This document shows, piece by piece, positions 16,937 to 25,971 of a stretch of DNA of 35,522 nucleotides; the first letter of the stretch is position 1, and every line of letters starts with the position of its first letter. Below the pieces are notes generated by a model that saw only the letters and a list, made by a program, of their open reading frames with translations, made no database searches and was not told the origin of the DNA. Source of the stretch: Gammaproteobacteria bacterium (lineage in GTDB: Bacteria > Pseudomonadota > Gammaproteobacteria > VBWC01). The stretch is taken from NCBI GenBank assembly GCA_006218035.1, contig VBWC01000004.1:1-35522 (forward strand), given 5' to 3'. The position numbers were made by a program, and so were the translations under genes.

Positions 16937-18127
16937 TCAGTGACCGGCGATCCGGGCGACGCCGCCGAAACTGCCCACCCACATGGCGCCATCCTGAGTA
17001 TTGGCCATCGAAAACACATTGTCGGCAAACAGGCCGTCGGCCGTCGTCATCACGGTAAATCCGGCGGCGTCGTCATTCATACGCGCCAGACCACCGCTGG
17101 TGCCGATCCAGAGGTGGTCCGCTGGATCGATATACAGCATGAAGATATGGTTCGCGGGCAGTCCGTCGGCGGTGGTGAAATTACGCCAGGTGTCACCGTC
17201 GAAGCGTGCCAGACCGCCACCCCAGGTGCCGCACCAGATCACACCCTGCTTGTCGACCGCCAGCGAGATGATGTAATTGGGATTGTACGCCACCTTGACG
17301 TCATCCATCCCCTGTTCGGCCTTCTGCCGCGCATGATGCTGCGATGCCTTGGCGGGATCGTTGGTGAACTTGATCGCATCGCGCACCAGCTCATACGGCG
17401 CGCCCAGACCATCGCTGTGTTTCCAGTGGCGCCAGGCGCCGTCCTTGAAACGTGTCAGACCCTCTTCGGTGCCAAACCACATCGTGCCGTCAGGACCTTC
17501 GTCCGCACTGTAGACCCACGGGTTCGGAATACCGCCCTGGGTGTTTTCCATCGTGTAGATATCCCACTGCGACGGATCGTCGAGCCTGGCCCCGCGGACG
17601 CGATTGATACCCGACCAGGTAGCGATCCACAGGTCACCGTTCGACGCCAGCTTCACGTCATAGACGAACTGATCGGCGAGCCCATCCGGAATATTGTAGT
17701 TACGCCACTTCTGGGTGGCCGGATCCAGCACGGACAGGCCGCCGCCGTACGTGCCGACGAACACGCGGTCGCCGATCTTGCTGACGTGGAACACGCCGTT
17801 GGACAGGATGCCGTCGACGCGGTTGTCAAACACCGTTTCCTTGTCGGTCGACGGCTGGTAACGGATCACGCCGCCCGAGGTGCCGATCCAGACCATGTCA
17901 CCGTCGAGAAAAATACTTTTGACGTTGCGGTTGCCGACGCGGAAATGCATGAACTTGGCATTGCCCGCCGCGGCCGCCGCCGGCACTGCCGTTGCCGCGT
18001 CGCCACCGGGCGATGCAGCCGGAGCGGTCGCCGTGCTGTTACGCGCGGTAACTACATATGCCCCGGCCACAGCAACGCCGAGTATCACTATGAAGATCGC
18101 GATCCATTGATAGCTGATTTTCACCAT
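16937..18127 (-). CDS. membrane-anchored seven-bladed 'regulator propeller' protein
   Basis: A 396-residue protein. One transmembrane anchor lies at about 7-27, then an Ala-rich linker, then seven repeats of the form W(I/V/F)GT-x-GG-(L/V) (VWIGTSGGVIRY, VFVGTYGGGLSVL, LWIATWSGINRV, MWFGTEEGLTRF, IWCGTWGGGLARF, LWIGTSGGLARM, MWVGSFGGVARI). These are two-component regulator propeller (Reg_prop) blades, but the kinase or GGDEF output usually fused to them is absent. An insert between blades 4 and 5 ends in YNPNY and is shared with the next gene. The domain faces the periplasm. It lies 59 bases upstream of the GGDEF/EAL gene and may supply its sensory input in trans. Confidence 0.88.
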   Translation of the reverse strand: MVKISYQWIAIFIVILGVAVAGAYVVTARNSTATAPAASPGGDAATAVPAAAAAGNAKFMHFRVGNRNVKSIFLDGDMVWIGTSGGVIRYQPSTDKETVFDNRVDGILSNGVFHVSKIGDRVFVGTYGGGLSVLDPATQKWRNYNIPDGLADQFVYDVKLASNGDLWIATWSGINRVRGARLDDPSQWDIYTMENTQGGIPNPWVYSADEGPDGTMWFGTEEGLTRFKDGAWRHWKHSDGLGAPYELVRDAIKFTNDPAKASQHHARQKAEQGMDDVKVAYNPNYIISLAVDKQGVIWCGTWGGGLARFDGDTWRNFTTADGLPANHIFMLYIDPADHLWIGTSGGLARMNDDAAGFTVMTTADGLFADNVFSMANTQDGAMWVGSFGGVARIAGH

Positions 18128-18180
18128 CGGCCTCCGTCAGCCTTGTACACCGGCGCACCACACGGCGCCAGCGAGCTACT

Positions 18181-19305
18181 TCACTTTACCACGGCGCGAG
18201 ATTCTACTTGCGCGACGACATTGACCCCGCCCCGCATGCCGACCCATATCTGGTTTCCCGGCGCCGCGGCCACCGCATAAATCGTATTGCCGATCAGGCC
18301 ATCCCGGCGCGTCAGTGTTTGCCACGTCTTCCCGTCAAAGCGCGACAAACCGCTGTCGGTCCCGAACCACAACGTACCGCTGTCATCCTCGGCGATGCTG
18401 AAGACGATGTTACCGGCCAGACCGTCCGCGGTCGTATAGTTGCGCCACCGCCTGCCGTCGAAAATGCTGACGCCACCGCCCCACGTGCCGGCCCATATCG
18501 TGTCGTCGGCACGCACATGCACGGTGAACACGTAGTTCGGGTTATACGTCGTCTCGCCGCCGGTAAACACGCCGGGATCGTGCCGCGCGCGGGTGCCGGG
18601 CCCGGTGTTGACGCTCAGCGGCCGGTTATCGCTGTTCGGCGCGCCGAGGCCGTCGGCATGGGTCCACGCCTGCCACTGCGTACCATCATACATGGAGATG
18701 CCGCCTTCCGTGCCGAACCAGACACGGTCTTTCGAATCGACGCCGATACCATAGACCCACTCGTTGACGAGTTCCTTGACGTAATTCGTGAATTTGCCGT
18801 CGCGGTCAAAGCGGCTCACGCCATACCATGTGCCTATCCACAGTGCGCCGCTCGACTGCTCGCCGAACGCATACACCCAGTAATCGGCGAGGCCGTGCAT
18901 CGGAAAGAACGTGCGCCATTCGCCGTCACGGTAACGGGAAACACCGCCGCCGTTAGTGCCGAACCAGGTATTGCCCTGCTGATCATTCGCTATGGCGAAC
19001 ACATATTCGTTGGCCAGTCCCTGCTGCCGGGTAAACGTGTCCTTGACCTCGCGCGAGGCGAGATCGATACCGAGCACGCCTATCGACGTGCCTACCCATA
19101 ACCGATTGGATTTCGCGTCGACCGAGAACGAACGCACGTAGGCATTTTCACCGACACCGAAGGTTTCCTCGACCTGCCACGCGGCAGGCGCCGCGGTCGG
19201 CGGCGCCGCTACAGGGGCGGGCTTGTCGCCGCACCCCGCCAGTACCAGCGCAGCCGTCAACGCGCCCGCCGCGCGCAACGCATTGAAGGCGCTGGCACCA
19301 GGCAT
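18181..19305 (-). CDS. seven-bladed 'regulator propeller' lipoprotein
   Basis: A 374-residue lipoprotein with lipobox LVLAGC (lipidated Cys25) and an Ala/Pro linker. Seven blades follow with the same signature as its downstream paralogue (LWVGTSIGVLGI, TWFGTNGGGVSRY, LWIGTWYGVSRF, VWFGTEGGISMY, IWAGTWGGGVSIF, LWFGTDSGLSRF, IWVGMRGGVNVV) and the same kind of insert between blades 4 and 5 ending in YNPNY. The pair therefore arose by duplication and then took different anchors. The ATG overlaps the stop of the small cytochrome gene by one base, so the cytochrome and the propeller are translationally coupled. Confidence 0.88.
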   Translation of the reverse strand: MPGASAFNALRAAGALTAALVLAGCGDKPAPVAAPPTAAPAAWQVEETFGVGENAYVRSFSVDAKSNRLWVGTSIGVLGIDLASREVKDTFTRQQGLANEYVFAIANDQQGNTWFGTNGGGVSRYRDGEWRTFFPMHGLADYWVYAFGEQSSGALWIGTWYGVSRFDRDGKFTNYVKELVNEWVYGIGVDSKDRVWFGTEGGISMYDGTQWQAWTHADGLGAPNSDNRPLSVNTGPGTRARHDPGVFTGGETTYNPNYVFTVHVRADDTIWAGTWGGGVSIFDGRRWRNYTTADGLAGNIVFSIAEDDSGTLWFGTDSGLSRFDGKTWQTLTRRDGLIGNTIYAVAAAPGNQIWVGMRGGVNVVAQVESRAVVK

Positions 19306-19640
19306 CAGCGCAATGTTCTCAGATAGGCGATGATGTCGAGGATCTGGTCATCGGTCAGCAGGCCCTCGAACGCGGGCATGGCGACCTTGCCGGCCTTGAT
19401 GGCGCTGATCAGTGTCACATTCGGCTTGAACAGGCCTTCACCGCGCGAGAAGTCCGGCATACCGGGAAAATCCCCGCGGCCGCTGGCGCCGTGACAGCCC
19501 TCGCAGTGACGCTGATAGAGCGTCGCGCCGGCGGTAACATCCGCGGCGAAGACCGGCGCAGATGCGAGCGCCAACCACATGACCCACAGTGCCGCGCCGA
19601 CAGGATAGCCGCGTTTCACCAGAGATTTTGCCGTATTCAT
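19305..19640 (-). CDS. small periplasmic monoheme cytochrome c
   Basis: A 111-residue class I cytochrome c. A signal peptide covers about residues 1-32 (ending APVFA), the heme site is CEGCH, and the axial Met is in VAMPAF. The start is taken as ATG 19640 because the GAGGGG site (19648-19653) lies 7 bases before it; an in-frame ATG at 19646 is only one base from that site. It is translationally coupled to the propeller lipoprotein, which suggests that the two proteins interact, for example as an electron donor and its docking partner (inference). Confidence 0.9.
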   Translation of the reverse strand: MNTAKSLVKRGYPVGAALWVMWLALASAPVFAADVTAGATLYQRHCEGCHGASGRGDFPGMPDFSRGEGLFKPNVTLISAIKAGKVAMPAFEGLLTDDQILDIIAYLRTLR

Positions 19641-19700
19641 CGTCATTCCCCTCGTTTCAACCGACAGATCATTGCCACCCGTAGAATTCCTTCCGCGCCG

Positions 19701-20333
19701 CTACCGCGGTGCCGACAACTCTTTGCTGACGCCCTTCACCCCGGCGGCAGCCCGAAGGTTTGCAGCGCCCTGGCCGACATAGACCGCTTCCAGCGCCGCG
19801 ACCATTTGCGGCGTATCCCAGGCCCGGTCGCCGACCACGTGATGCACATACCGGTAGCCCGGCGCAATCACGAACGTGTCCGGGTATACCTTTACCCCGA
19901 GCATGTCCCTGGCAATACTGCGGTCCCGGTCGATGAAGCTGGTCAAACCGATCCCTTTGTCGAGCAGATATTCCCGCACCTGGTGATCATCGCTGTCAAC
20001 CGCCAGGCCAACCACCGCAAACCGCTCCGGGTCCAACCGTTCACTCAAGCGCTGCAGACTCGGCAACTCCTTGCGACACGGAGCACACCATGTCGCCCAT
20101 ACGTTCAGCAACACCACACGGCTGCCATAGGCCTCCAGCGATACCTTGCCGCCGTCCAGCGTTTCCATGAGAAACGGCGGCAGCAAATCGCCTTCCGCCC
20201 ATTTCACCGGCACCGGCGCCGGTGACTCGGTGCAGGCCGTGCCGGCAAATATGGCGACCGCCAACACTACCGCGGCGGCAACCGTGTGCGCCAAGCGCTT
20301 ACGGCACCACGCTGTCGATACTGACCTGGACAT
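19701..20333 (-). CDS. TlpA-like membrane-anchored thioredoxin
   Basis: A 210-residue periplasmic thiol oxidoreductase. One hydrophobic anchor (VAAAVVLAVAIFAG) is followed by a Cys in GTAC that is a poor lipobox. The thioredoxin fold has the active site WCAPC (in NVWATWCAPCRKEL) and the cis-Pro in KVYPDTF. Such proteins reduce apocytochrome or other periplasmic disulfides. The start at 20333 overlaps the end of ccmI by 35 bases; a later non-ATG start cannot be excluded. It is the second thioredoxin of the cluster besides CcmG, and is followed after 60 bases by the monoheme cytochrome gene. Confidence 0.85.
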   Translation of the reverse strand: MSRSVSTAWCRKRLAHTVAAAVVLAVAIFAGTACTESPAPVPVKWAEGDLLPPFLMETLDGGKVSLEAYGSRVVLLNVWATWCAPCRKELPSLQRLSERLDPERFAVVGLAVDSDDHQVREYLLDKGIGLTSFIDRDRSIARDMLGVKVYPDTFVIAPGYRYVHHVVGDRAWDTPQMVAALEAVYVGQGAANLRAAAGVKGVSKELSAPR

Positions 20334-21549
20334 TCTCGCTACCCAGCGCCACCACACCGCTGGCGCCCTCGAGGTCGCCGCTGCCGCGCGTAGCGTTGCC
20401 CGCTTTCGAGATACGCGCCATAACGATCACCTCGGCAAAATCCGACAGTTTCATCTGCGGCATCACGGCGAGCGAGTCGTCGAGCGAGTACATGTACGGC
20501 AGGTCGGCGACTGTAATGCGCTGCGCGGCCAGCGGCATCGGCGGACCCGACGACGCCCGCGCAAAGACAAACACGGCATCACCCGGCGCGACCCTGGCCT
20601 GCAGCGCAGGCGACAGCGTTACCGTTCCCGCAATACGCCTGTCCGCGGCGGCGGCGCTCGCCGCGGCCGGCGCGGCCGGTTGCGATGCACCGCTACGCAT
20701 CAGCTGCTCCACCTCGCCGACATTCCTGGCCATGGTTTCCGCCGCCTCCGATCCCGGTGCCAGCAAGCCCTGCAGATGTTTCCAGGTGGTCAGCGCCTCG
20801 TCGTAATTACCGGACTCGTAGGCGGCGGTACCGGCAAGCCACAATGCCTTCTGGTTGTTCGGATCAACCTCCAGCGCGCGGCGGATCAACTGCATCGGTT
20901 TGCCTACAAGCTGCTCACCGCTCGCCATGGCCAGCGCGTCGGCATAGTCGGCGTAGAGTTGCGCGTCGCTGTGCACCAGCGCCGCGGCGTTCTCGAACGC
21001 GACGGTCGCGTCCTGATACTGCTGCATCGCCAGCAGGCTGCGGCCGAGAATTGCCCAGCCCTCCGCGTCGTCCGGGTTCTGCTCGAGGCGCGCCGCCAGA
21101 TTTTGCACCATCGCCAGAATTTGTTCCTGCGTCTGGAGATGGCCGGTCTGCGCCGACGCCGCCTGCGTTGCCGGCAACATGGCCGCCGGATTGCCGAGTA
21201 CCAGATACATCGAAATCGCCGCCGCCGGGATCGCCAGACCGACGAATACCGCGGTACCCTTGCTTGACGTATGACCGACCGGCGCCGCGCCTGTTTCCTT
21301 CATGCCGGCGACATCCTCAAGCAAGCGGTGCTCGAGTTCGCTGTGCGCCTGCTCGAACTGGTCGGCGCTCAACACGCCGTTGTTCAGATCATTCTCGAGC
21401 TCCGCCAGCTGCTCGCGGAACAGCTCGATGTCCATCCGCTCGCGCGCCTGGGTATCAATAAAAACCGGGCGCCGGGCCAGCAGCGGCGGCACTACGAACA
21501 ACAATGCAGCACCGATCAACAGCGCTGCGACCACCCAGAATACCGTCAT
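20299..21549 (-). CDS. ccmI: cytochrome c maturation protein CcmI
   Basis: A 416-residue apocytochrome chaperone. Two N-terminal membrane segments are expected: one at about 3-24, and one at about 98-117 (TAVFVGLAIPAAAISMYLVL). They flank a cytoplasmic segment with the typical FREQLAELENDLNNGVLS pattern. TPR repeats then lie in the periplasm (about 130-260, such as GWAILGRSLLAMQQY and ALWLAGTAAYESGNYDEAL), followed by a C-terminal beta-rich domain. CcmI binds the C terminus of apocytochromes and hands them to CcmF/H. The ATG overlaps the ccmH stop (ATGA). Confidence 0.93.
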   Translation of the reverse strand: MTVFWVVAALLIGAALLFVVPPLLARRPVFIDTQARERMDIELFREQLAELENDLNNGVLSADQFEQAHSELEHRLLEDVAGMKETGAAPVGHTSSKGTAVFVGLAIPAAAISMYLVLGNPAAMLPATQAASAQTGHLQTQEQILAMVQNLAARLEQNPDDAEGWAILGRSLLAMQQYQDATVAFENAAALVHSDAQLYADYADALAMASGEQLVGKPMQLIRRALEVDPNNQKALWLAGTAAYESGNYDEALTTWKHLQGLLAPGSEAAETMARNVGEVEQLMRSGASQPAAPAAASAAAADRRIAGTVTLSPALQARVAPGDAVFVFARASSGPPMPLAAQRITVADLPYMYSLDDSLAVMPQMKLSDFAEVIVMARISKAGNATRGSGDLEGASGVVALGSENVQVSIDSVVP

Positions 21550-22022
21550 GCCTTGCCGTCCTCCGCCCCGTCACCCAACAATGCCCCCAGACGCCGGCGC
21601 TCCACGTCCGACAATGGCGCCGCGGCGGCGCGCTGCCTGCGGCGGCGGAAGCTGACCACCAGCAGACCGGCGGCGATCACAAACAATAGCAGCGGTCCGA
21701 GCCACAACAGCGCGGTAGTCGCTTTCAGCGGCGGGCGAAAACGGATGAAATCGCCGTAGCGCGCCACCAGGAAGTCGACGACCTGCTCGTCCGACATGCC
21801 GTCACGCATCAGACCCTGTATCTTGCTGCGCATGTCGGTCGCGAAATCGGCGTGGGACTCGGCCAGCGACTGGCCCTGGCACACCAGGCAGCGCAGCTCG
21901 GACGACAACGTCATGACACGCGCCTCAAGCACCGGATCGTCAATCATCGGTTGCGCGTCACCGGCGAACGCCAGCACCGGCGTCACACCGATAAGCAATG
22001 CCAGCAGATAACGGGGCATCAT
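21546..22022 (-). CDS. ccmH: cytochrome c maturation thiol oxidoreductase CcmH
   Basis: A 158-residue membrane protein with signal peptide (about 1-20), the redox motif LRCLVCQGQSLAES, and one C-terminal transmembrane helix (about 105-127, ALLWLGPLLLFVIAAGLLVV). It reduces the apocytochrome CXXCH cysteines together with CcmG so that heme can be attached. This is the short form, without a fused TPR domain, which is instead carried by CcmI. The first of two ATGs (22022) overlaps the ccmG stop by 4 bases. Confidence 0.94.
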   Translation of the reverse strand: MMPRYLLALLIGVTPVLAFAGDAQPMIDDPVLEARVMTLSSELRCLVCQGQSLAESHADFATDMRSKIQGLMRDGMSDEQVVDFLVARYGDFIRFRPPLKATTALLWLGPLLLFVIAAGLLVVSFRRRRQRAAAAPLSDVERRRLGALLGDGAEDGKA

Positions 22023-22549
22023 GAGTTCAACTCCCTGACCAACGGCAAAATCTTTTCACGCAGCGCGCTGTCGGTCAGCGCACCGATGTGCTTGTAACGA
22101 ATAACGCCCCGTTTATCGATGACAAACGTCTCCGGAACACCGTACACGCCAAAATCGATACCGACCTGGCCGGCCTCGTCGAACAGACTGGTGATATACG
22201 GATTGCCGAGCGCGTTCAGCCAGTCGATCGCGTCCGCGCGGGTATCCTTGTAGTTCAACCCGTAAATCGGCACGATTTTTTCACGCGCCATACGCACCAG
22301 CAGCGGATGCTCCTGGCGGCAGGTCACGCACCACGACGCCCAGACATTCAGCAACCAGACCTGGCCGAGCATGTCCTCGCGGGCGATGGTCTGCTCCGGA
22401 TGATGCACTGCCGGCAGCGCAAACGCGGGCGCCGCCTTGCCGATCAACGGTGACGGCACCTCGCTCGGCTTGAGGCTTAATCCCACATAGAGGAATACCA
22501 CCAGCACAGCGAAAACCAGCAACGGCAAGAAAAAACGCGCTTTCATCAT
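22019..22549 (-). CDS. ccmG: cytochrome c maturation thioredoxin CcmG/DsbE
   Basis: A 176-residue membrane-anchored thioredoxin. One N-terminal helix (about 5-24) is followed by a periplasmic fold with active site WCVTC (NVWASWCVTCRQEHP) and cis-Pro in GVPETF. It supplies electrons to CcmH for apocytochrome reduction. The ATG at 22549 lies 8 bases after the ccmF stop; a TTG two codons upstream is unlikely to be used. Confidence 0.94.
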   Translation of the reverse strand: MMKARFFLPLLVFAVLVVFLYVGLSLKPSEVPSPLIGKAAPAFALPAVHHPEQTIAREDMLGQVWLLNVWASWCVTCRQEHPLLVRMAREKIVPIYGLNYKDTRADAIDWLNALGNPYITSLFDEAGQVGIDFGVYGVPETFVIDKRGVIRYKHIGALTDSALREKILPLVRELNS

Positions 22550-22557
22550 GGACAACT

Positions 22558-24549
22558 CTAGTGAGAGACAGGCTCCGCGGCGCCGGGAACCCCCGGCTCA
22601 ATACGCGCGGTACGCCGGGCGAATACGCGGTAACGACGATCACTGACCGCGAGCAAACCGCCCAACGCCATCAGCGCGCAGCCACCCCACACCCAGTCGA
22701 CAAACGGCTTGTAATAAATACGCACGCTCCAGGCACCGTCGCTGACCGGCTCACCGAGCGACACATACAGGTCGCGGAACAATCCGGTGTCGATGGCCGC
22801 CTCGGTCATCGGATTCTTCTGCACGTTATAGACACGTTTCTCGGGGTTCATCTCGAACAGGTCCTTGCCGTCCTTGAGCACGCGGACCATGCCCATCTGT
22901 GCCTGGTAGTTAGACCCCTGGATCGGAATCACGCCGTCAAAACGGAAGGTGTAACCGCCCGCGTCCGTCGTATCGCCGATCTTCATGAATACGTCTTTCT
23001 CTTCCTGGTAACCCTGTACGAGGGTCACGCCGATGACGAACACGGCGACGCCGAAGTGCGCCAGATTCATGCCCACGTAGGCACGCGGCAGCATCGCGAC
23101 GCGGCGCAAGATACCTTCCGCCCCCGTGTCACGCAGACGGCCGCGAAGGTTGATACCGATGGTGAATATCAGCCAGAACGCCAGCAACAGGCCGAGGCTG
23201 ATCAACGGTGTCCAGCGGCCCATGACAAACGGCAATATCAGCGCCGTCACGACGCCGGCGCCGAACGCCCAACGAACGCGCACCAGCAGCTCCGGCAATT
23301 CCTGCTTCTTCCAGCGCGCCAGCGGCGCCAGCCCCATCAGGAATATCGCCGGCACCATCAGCGGCACGAAGACCGAATTGAAGTACGGCGGTCCAACGGA
23401 GATCTTGCCGAGATCGAGCGCATCGAGCAGTAAAGGATATAAGGTGCCGAGCAACACGGTGCCTGCCGCCGCCACCATCAGTACGTTGTTGCTCAGCAGA
23501 AACGTCTCGCGGGACACCAGCTCGAACTTGCCGCCCAACCCGACCTTGGCGGCGCGCCACCCGAAGAGCGTCAGCGATCCGCCAACGACGACACCAAGAA
23601 ACACCAGAATGAACAGACCGCGCTCCGGATCCGTCGCGAACGCATGCACCGACGTCAGCACACCCGAACGCACCAGGAACGTCCCGAGCAGGCTCAGCGC
23701 AAACGCGAAGATCGCGAGCAACACGGTCCAGCTTTTGAACGCGCCACGCTTCTCGGTAACCGCGAGCGAATGGATCAGCGCCGTGCCGACCAGCCACGGC
23801 ATGAACGACGCATTCTCGACCGGGTCCCAGAACCACCAGCCGCCCCAGCCGAGTTCGTAATAGGCCCACCAGCTGCCAAGCGCGATGCCGCAGGTCAGGA
23901 TCGACCAGGCGACCGTGGTCCACGGCCGCGACCAGCGCGCCCAGGTCGCATCGAGCCTGCCGCTGATCAACGCGGCGATGGCGAACGCGTAGGCGACGGA
24001 AAATCCGACGTAACCCATATAAAGCATCGGCGGATGTATCACAAGGCCCGGGTCCTGCAACAACGGGTTCAAATCCTGCCCGTCGGCCGGGGCCGGCAAC
24101 AACCGCTCGAACGGATTGGAGGTTATCAGCATAAACAGCAGAAAACCGATCGACACCAGACCCATTACCGCAATCACGCGCGCGACCATGTCGTCCGGCA
24201 GGTGACGGCTGAACAGCGTCACCGCGACGGTCCAGCCGCCGAGCATCAATGCCCACAGCAGCAGCGACCCTTCATGGCCGCCCCAGACACCGGCGATGCG
24301 ATACTGGATCGGCAGCGCCGAATTCGAGTGCATCGCGACGTACTGCACCGAAAAATCATGGCTGATGAACGCGTAGGTCAGACAGGCGAACGCCACCGCG
24401 ACGAAAACAAACTGCCCTTGCGCGGCCGGCCGCGCGATCGCTATCCATGCCGGGATCGAGCGCGCCGTGCCGATCAGCGGCACGATACCCTGGATCAGCG
24501 CCAGGCACAGCGCGGTAATCAATGCAAAATGTCCGATCTCGGGAATCAT
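22558..24549 (-). CDS. ccmF: heme lyase subunit CcmF
   Basis: A 663-residue polytopic inner-membrane protein, the normal size. It carries the N-terminal WGGHEGSLLLW motif and the WWD heme-handling domain (GWWFWDPVENASFMPWL), plus many membrane helices. CcmF takes heme from holo-CcmE and attaches it to apocytochrome with CcmH/I. The start ATG at 24549 is 15 bases after the ccmE stop. Confidence 0.96.
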   Translation of the reverse strand: MIPEIGHFALITALCLALIQGIVPLIGTARSIPAWIAIARPAAQGQFVFVAVAFACLTYAFISHDFSVQYVAMHSNSALPIQYRIAGVWGGHEGSLLLWALMLGGWTVAVTLFSRHLPDDMVARVIAVMGLVSIGFLLFMLITSNPFERLLPAPADGQDLNPLLQDPGLVIHPPMLYMGYVGFSVAYAFAIAALISGRLDATWARWSRPWTTVAWSILTCGIALGSWWAYYELGWGGWWFWDPVENASFMPWLVGTALIHSLAVTEKRGAFKSWTVLLAIFAFALSLLGTFLVRSGVLTSVHAFATDPERGLFILVFLGVVVGGSLTLFGWRAAKVGLGGKFELVSRETFLLSNNVLMVAAAGTVLLGTLYPLLLDALDLGKISVGPPYFNSVFVPLMVPAIFLMGLAPLARWKKQELPELLVRVRWAFGAGVVTALILPFVMGRWTPLISLGLLLAFWLIFTIGINLRGRLRDTGAEGILRRVAMLPRAYVGMNLAHFGVAVFVIGVTLVQGYQEEKDVFMKIGDTTDAGGYTFRFDGVIPIQGSNYQAQMGMVRVLKDGKDLFEMNPEKRVYNVQKNPMTEAAIDTGLFRDLYVSLGEPVSDGAWSVRIYYKPFVDWVWGGCALMALGGLLAVSDRRYRVFARRTARIEPGVPGAAEPVSH

Positions 24550-24564
24550 TGTAAAGACCTCGCG

Positions 24565-25032
24565 TTATGGTGCCTGCATGGGCAAAGCCGCCTCCCCGGC
24601 GGCAGTGTTTGTCTTGGCCTTCGCCAGCGCATCGGCCACTTCGGGCGGCATGTAGGTTTCGTCATGCTTGGCGAGCACCTCGGTGGCGCGGAAGCCGCCG
24701 TCATCGCCAAGCCGCCCCTGCGTCACAACGCCCTGCCCCTCGCGGAACAGATCCGGCAGAATGCCGGTGTAGGTGACCTTGATATCCTTGGCGGTATCGG
24801 TGACGACAAAATGCACGGTCAGGCCGTCGTTCTCGCGTTGCAGACTACCCTCCCGCACCAGCCCGCCGAGGCGGAACGCCTTGTCGACCGGGGCCTCTTT
24901 CGCCAATACCTGCGACGGGCTGAAAAACAGCGCGATATTGCTGTTCAACGCGTTCAATACCAGCGTGGTCGCGACCGCGAGACCGCCGATCCCGCCGGCG
25001 ATAAAAATCAGCCGCTTATGTCTGGGCTTCAT
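24565..25032 (-). CDS. ccmE: periplasmic heme chaperone CcmE
   Basis: A 155-residue protein with one N-terminal membrane anchor (about 10-30) and a beta-barrel domain. The heme-binding motif is HxxxY: H123 and Y127 in [12 protein letters not shown]. It accepts heme from CcmABCD and carries it to CcmF. The start overlaps the end of ccmD by 17 bases. Confidence 0.95.
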   Translation of the reverse strand: MKPRHKRLIFIAGGIGGLAVATTLVLNALNSNIALFFSPSQVLAKEAPVDKAFRLGGLVREGSLQRENDGLTVHFVVTDTAKDIKVTYTGILPDLFREGQGVVTQGRLGDDGGFRATEVLAKHDETYMPPEVADALAKAKTNTAAGEAALPMQAP

Positions 25033-25195
25033 GACTTACCCCGATTTTCGCTCTCCTAATACGACTCAGGCGCTGCAGAATCGTTCGGCGCCGCCGCATC
25101 AGCAGCAGCACTTCCGTCACCATGAACAGCGCGGTAACGCCGTAGGACATCCAGATGAAAAAACCGTAGCCGCCCATGGCGAAAAACTCGGCCAT
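25016..25195 (-). CDS. ccmD: heme exporter protein CcmD
   Basis: A 59-residue single-helix membrane protein beginning [20 protein letters not shown], followed by a strongly basic cytoplasmic tail ([17 protein letters not shown]). This pattern and its place between ccmC and ccmE identify CcmD, which helps release holo-CcmE from CcmABC. The ATG is 2 bases after the ccmC stop; the longer open frame to 25405 overlaps ccmC and is not used. Confidence 0.93.
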   Translation of the reverse strand: MAEFFAMGGYGFFIWMSYGVTALFMVTEVLLLMRRRRTILQRLSRIRRAKIGVSHEAQT

Positions 25196-25197
25196 GG

Positions 25198-25938
25198 CTA
25201 TCGCAAGCCCTCGACGGTTTCGTATATCCAGTTGCTCTGGCGTTCGCTTTCGAGAATTTCGCAACGCACGCGCATCATCGCGACCGCTATCGTATAGGCC
25301 CAGAAGGCCAGCGTCACCAACAAAAGCGCCAGCAGCATTTCCGCCGCCATGGTCGGCGCCTTGGCGAAACTGATCGACGCGCCCTGGTGCAAGGTGTTCC
25401 ACCATTTGACCGACCAGTAGATGATCGGGACATTGACGAGGCCGACCAGCGCCAGCAGCCCGCCGGCACGCGCCGCACGCCGTGGATCGTCAATTGACGC
25501 CTGCAGCGCAATAAAACCGATATAAAGAAACAGCAGGATCAGCTCGGAGGTCAGGCGCGCGTCCCAGACCCAGTAGGTACCCCAGGTGGGCTTGCCCCAC
25601 AGCGCGCCGGTCCACAGCGCGATAAACGTAAACATCGCACCGGTCGGCGCGAGCGCCGTTGCCATCATCGATGACAGCCGCGTATTCCAGATCAGACCGG
25701 CGACCGCCCAGACGGCCATCACTATATAGGTGAACATCGACATCCACGCGGCCGGCACGTGGATGAACATGATGCGGTAGGATTCGCCCTGCTGGTAATC
25801 GGTCGGCGCGACGAAAAAGCCGACATACAATCCGGCAACGCCGGTCAATACGCCGACCGCCATCGCCCATGGAATCATCCTGCCGGCCAGCGGATAGAAA
25901 CTCGCCGGCGATGAATACTTGAACCAGTTAATCGCCAT
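25198..25938 (-). CDS. ccmC: heme transporter/handling protein CcmC
   Basis: A 246-residue inner-membrane protein with six expected helices and the WWD-family heme domain (GKPTWGTYWVWDARLTSEL). Periplasmic histidines flank it, including one in IMFIHVPAAWMS. It loads heme onto CcmE. The ATG at 25938 (MAINWFKY) is preferred over an in-frame TTG one codon upstream; an AGGA precedes it. Confidence 0.95.
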   Translation of the reverse strand: MAINWFKYSSPASFYPLAGRMIPWAMAVGVLTGVAGLYVGFFVAPTDYQQGESYRIMFIHVPAAWMSMFTYIVMAVWAVAGLIWNTRLSSMMATALAPTGAMFTFIALWTGALWGKPTWGTYWVWDARLTSELILLFLYIGFIALQASIDDPRRAARAGGLLALVGLVNVPIIYWSVKWWNTLHQGASISFAKAPTMAAEMLLALLLVTLAFWAYTIAVAMMRVRCEILESERQSNWIYETVEGLR

Positions 25939-25971
25939 CAATCCTTCCGACGTATCAAAATTACCGGAGCC

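Noticed and set aside
16778..18280. A 500-codon plus-strand open frame
   Set aside because: It lies opposite the membrane-anchored propeller gene and the ends of its neighbours; composition is that of antisense GC-rich DNA and no motif is present.
20146..21267. A 373-codon plus-strand open frame
   Set aside because: It is antisense to ccmI and tlpA, both firmly identified on the minus strand.
23644..25059. A 471-codon plus-strand open frame
   Set aside because: It is antisense to ccmF and ccmE, is Arg/Gln/His-rich and has no ribosome site or domain.
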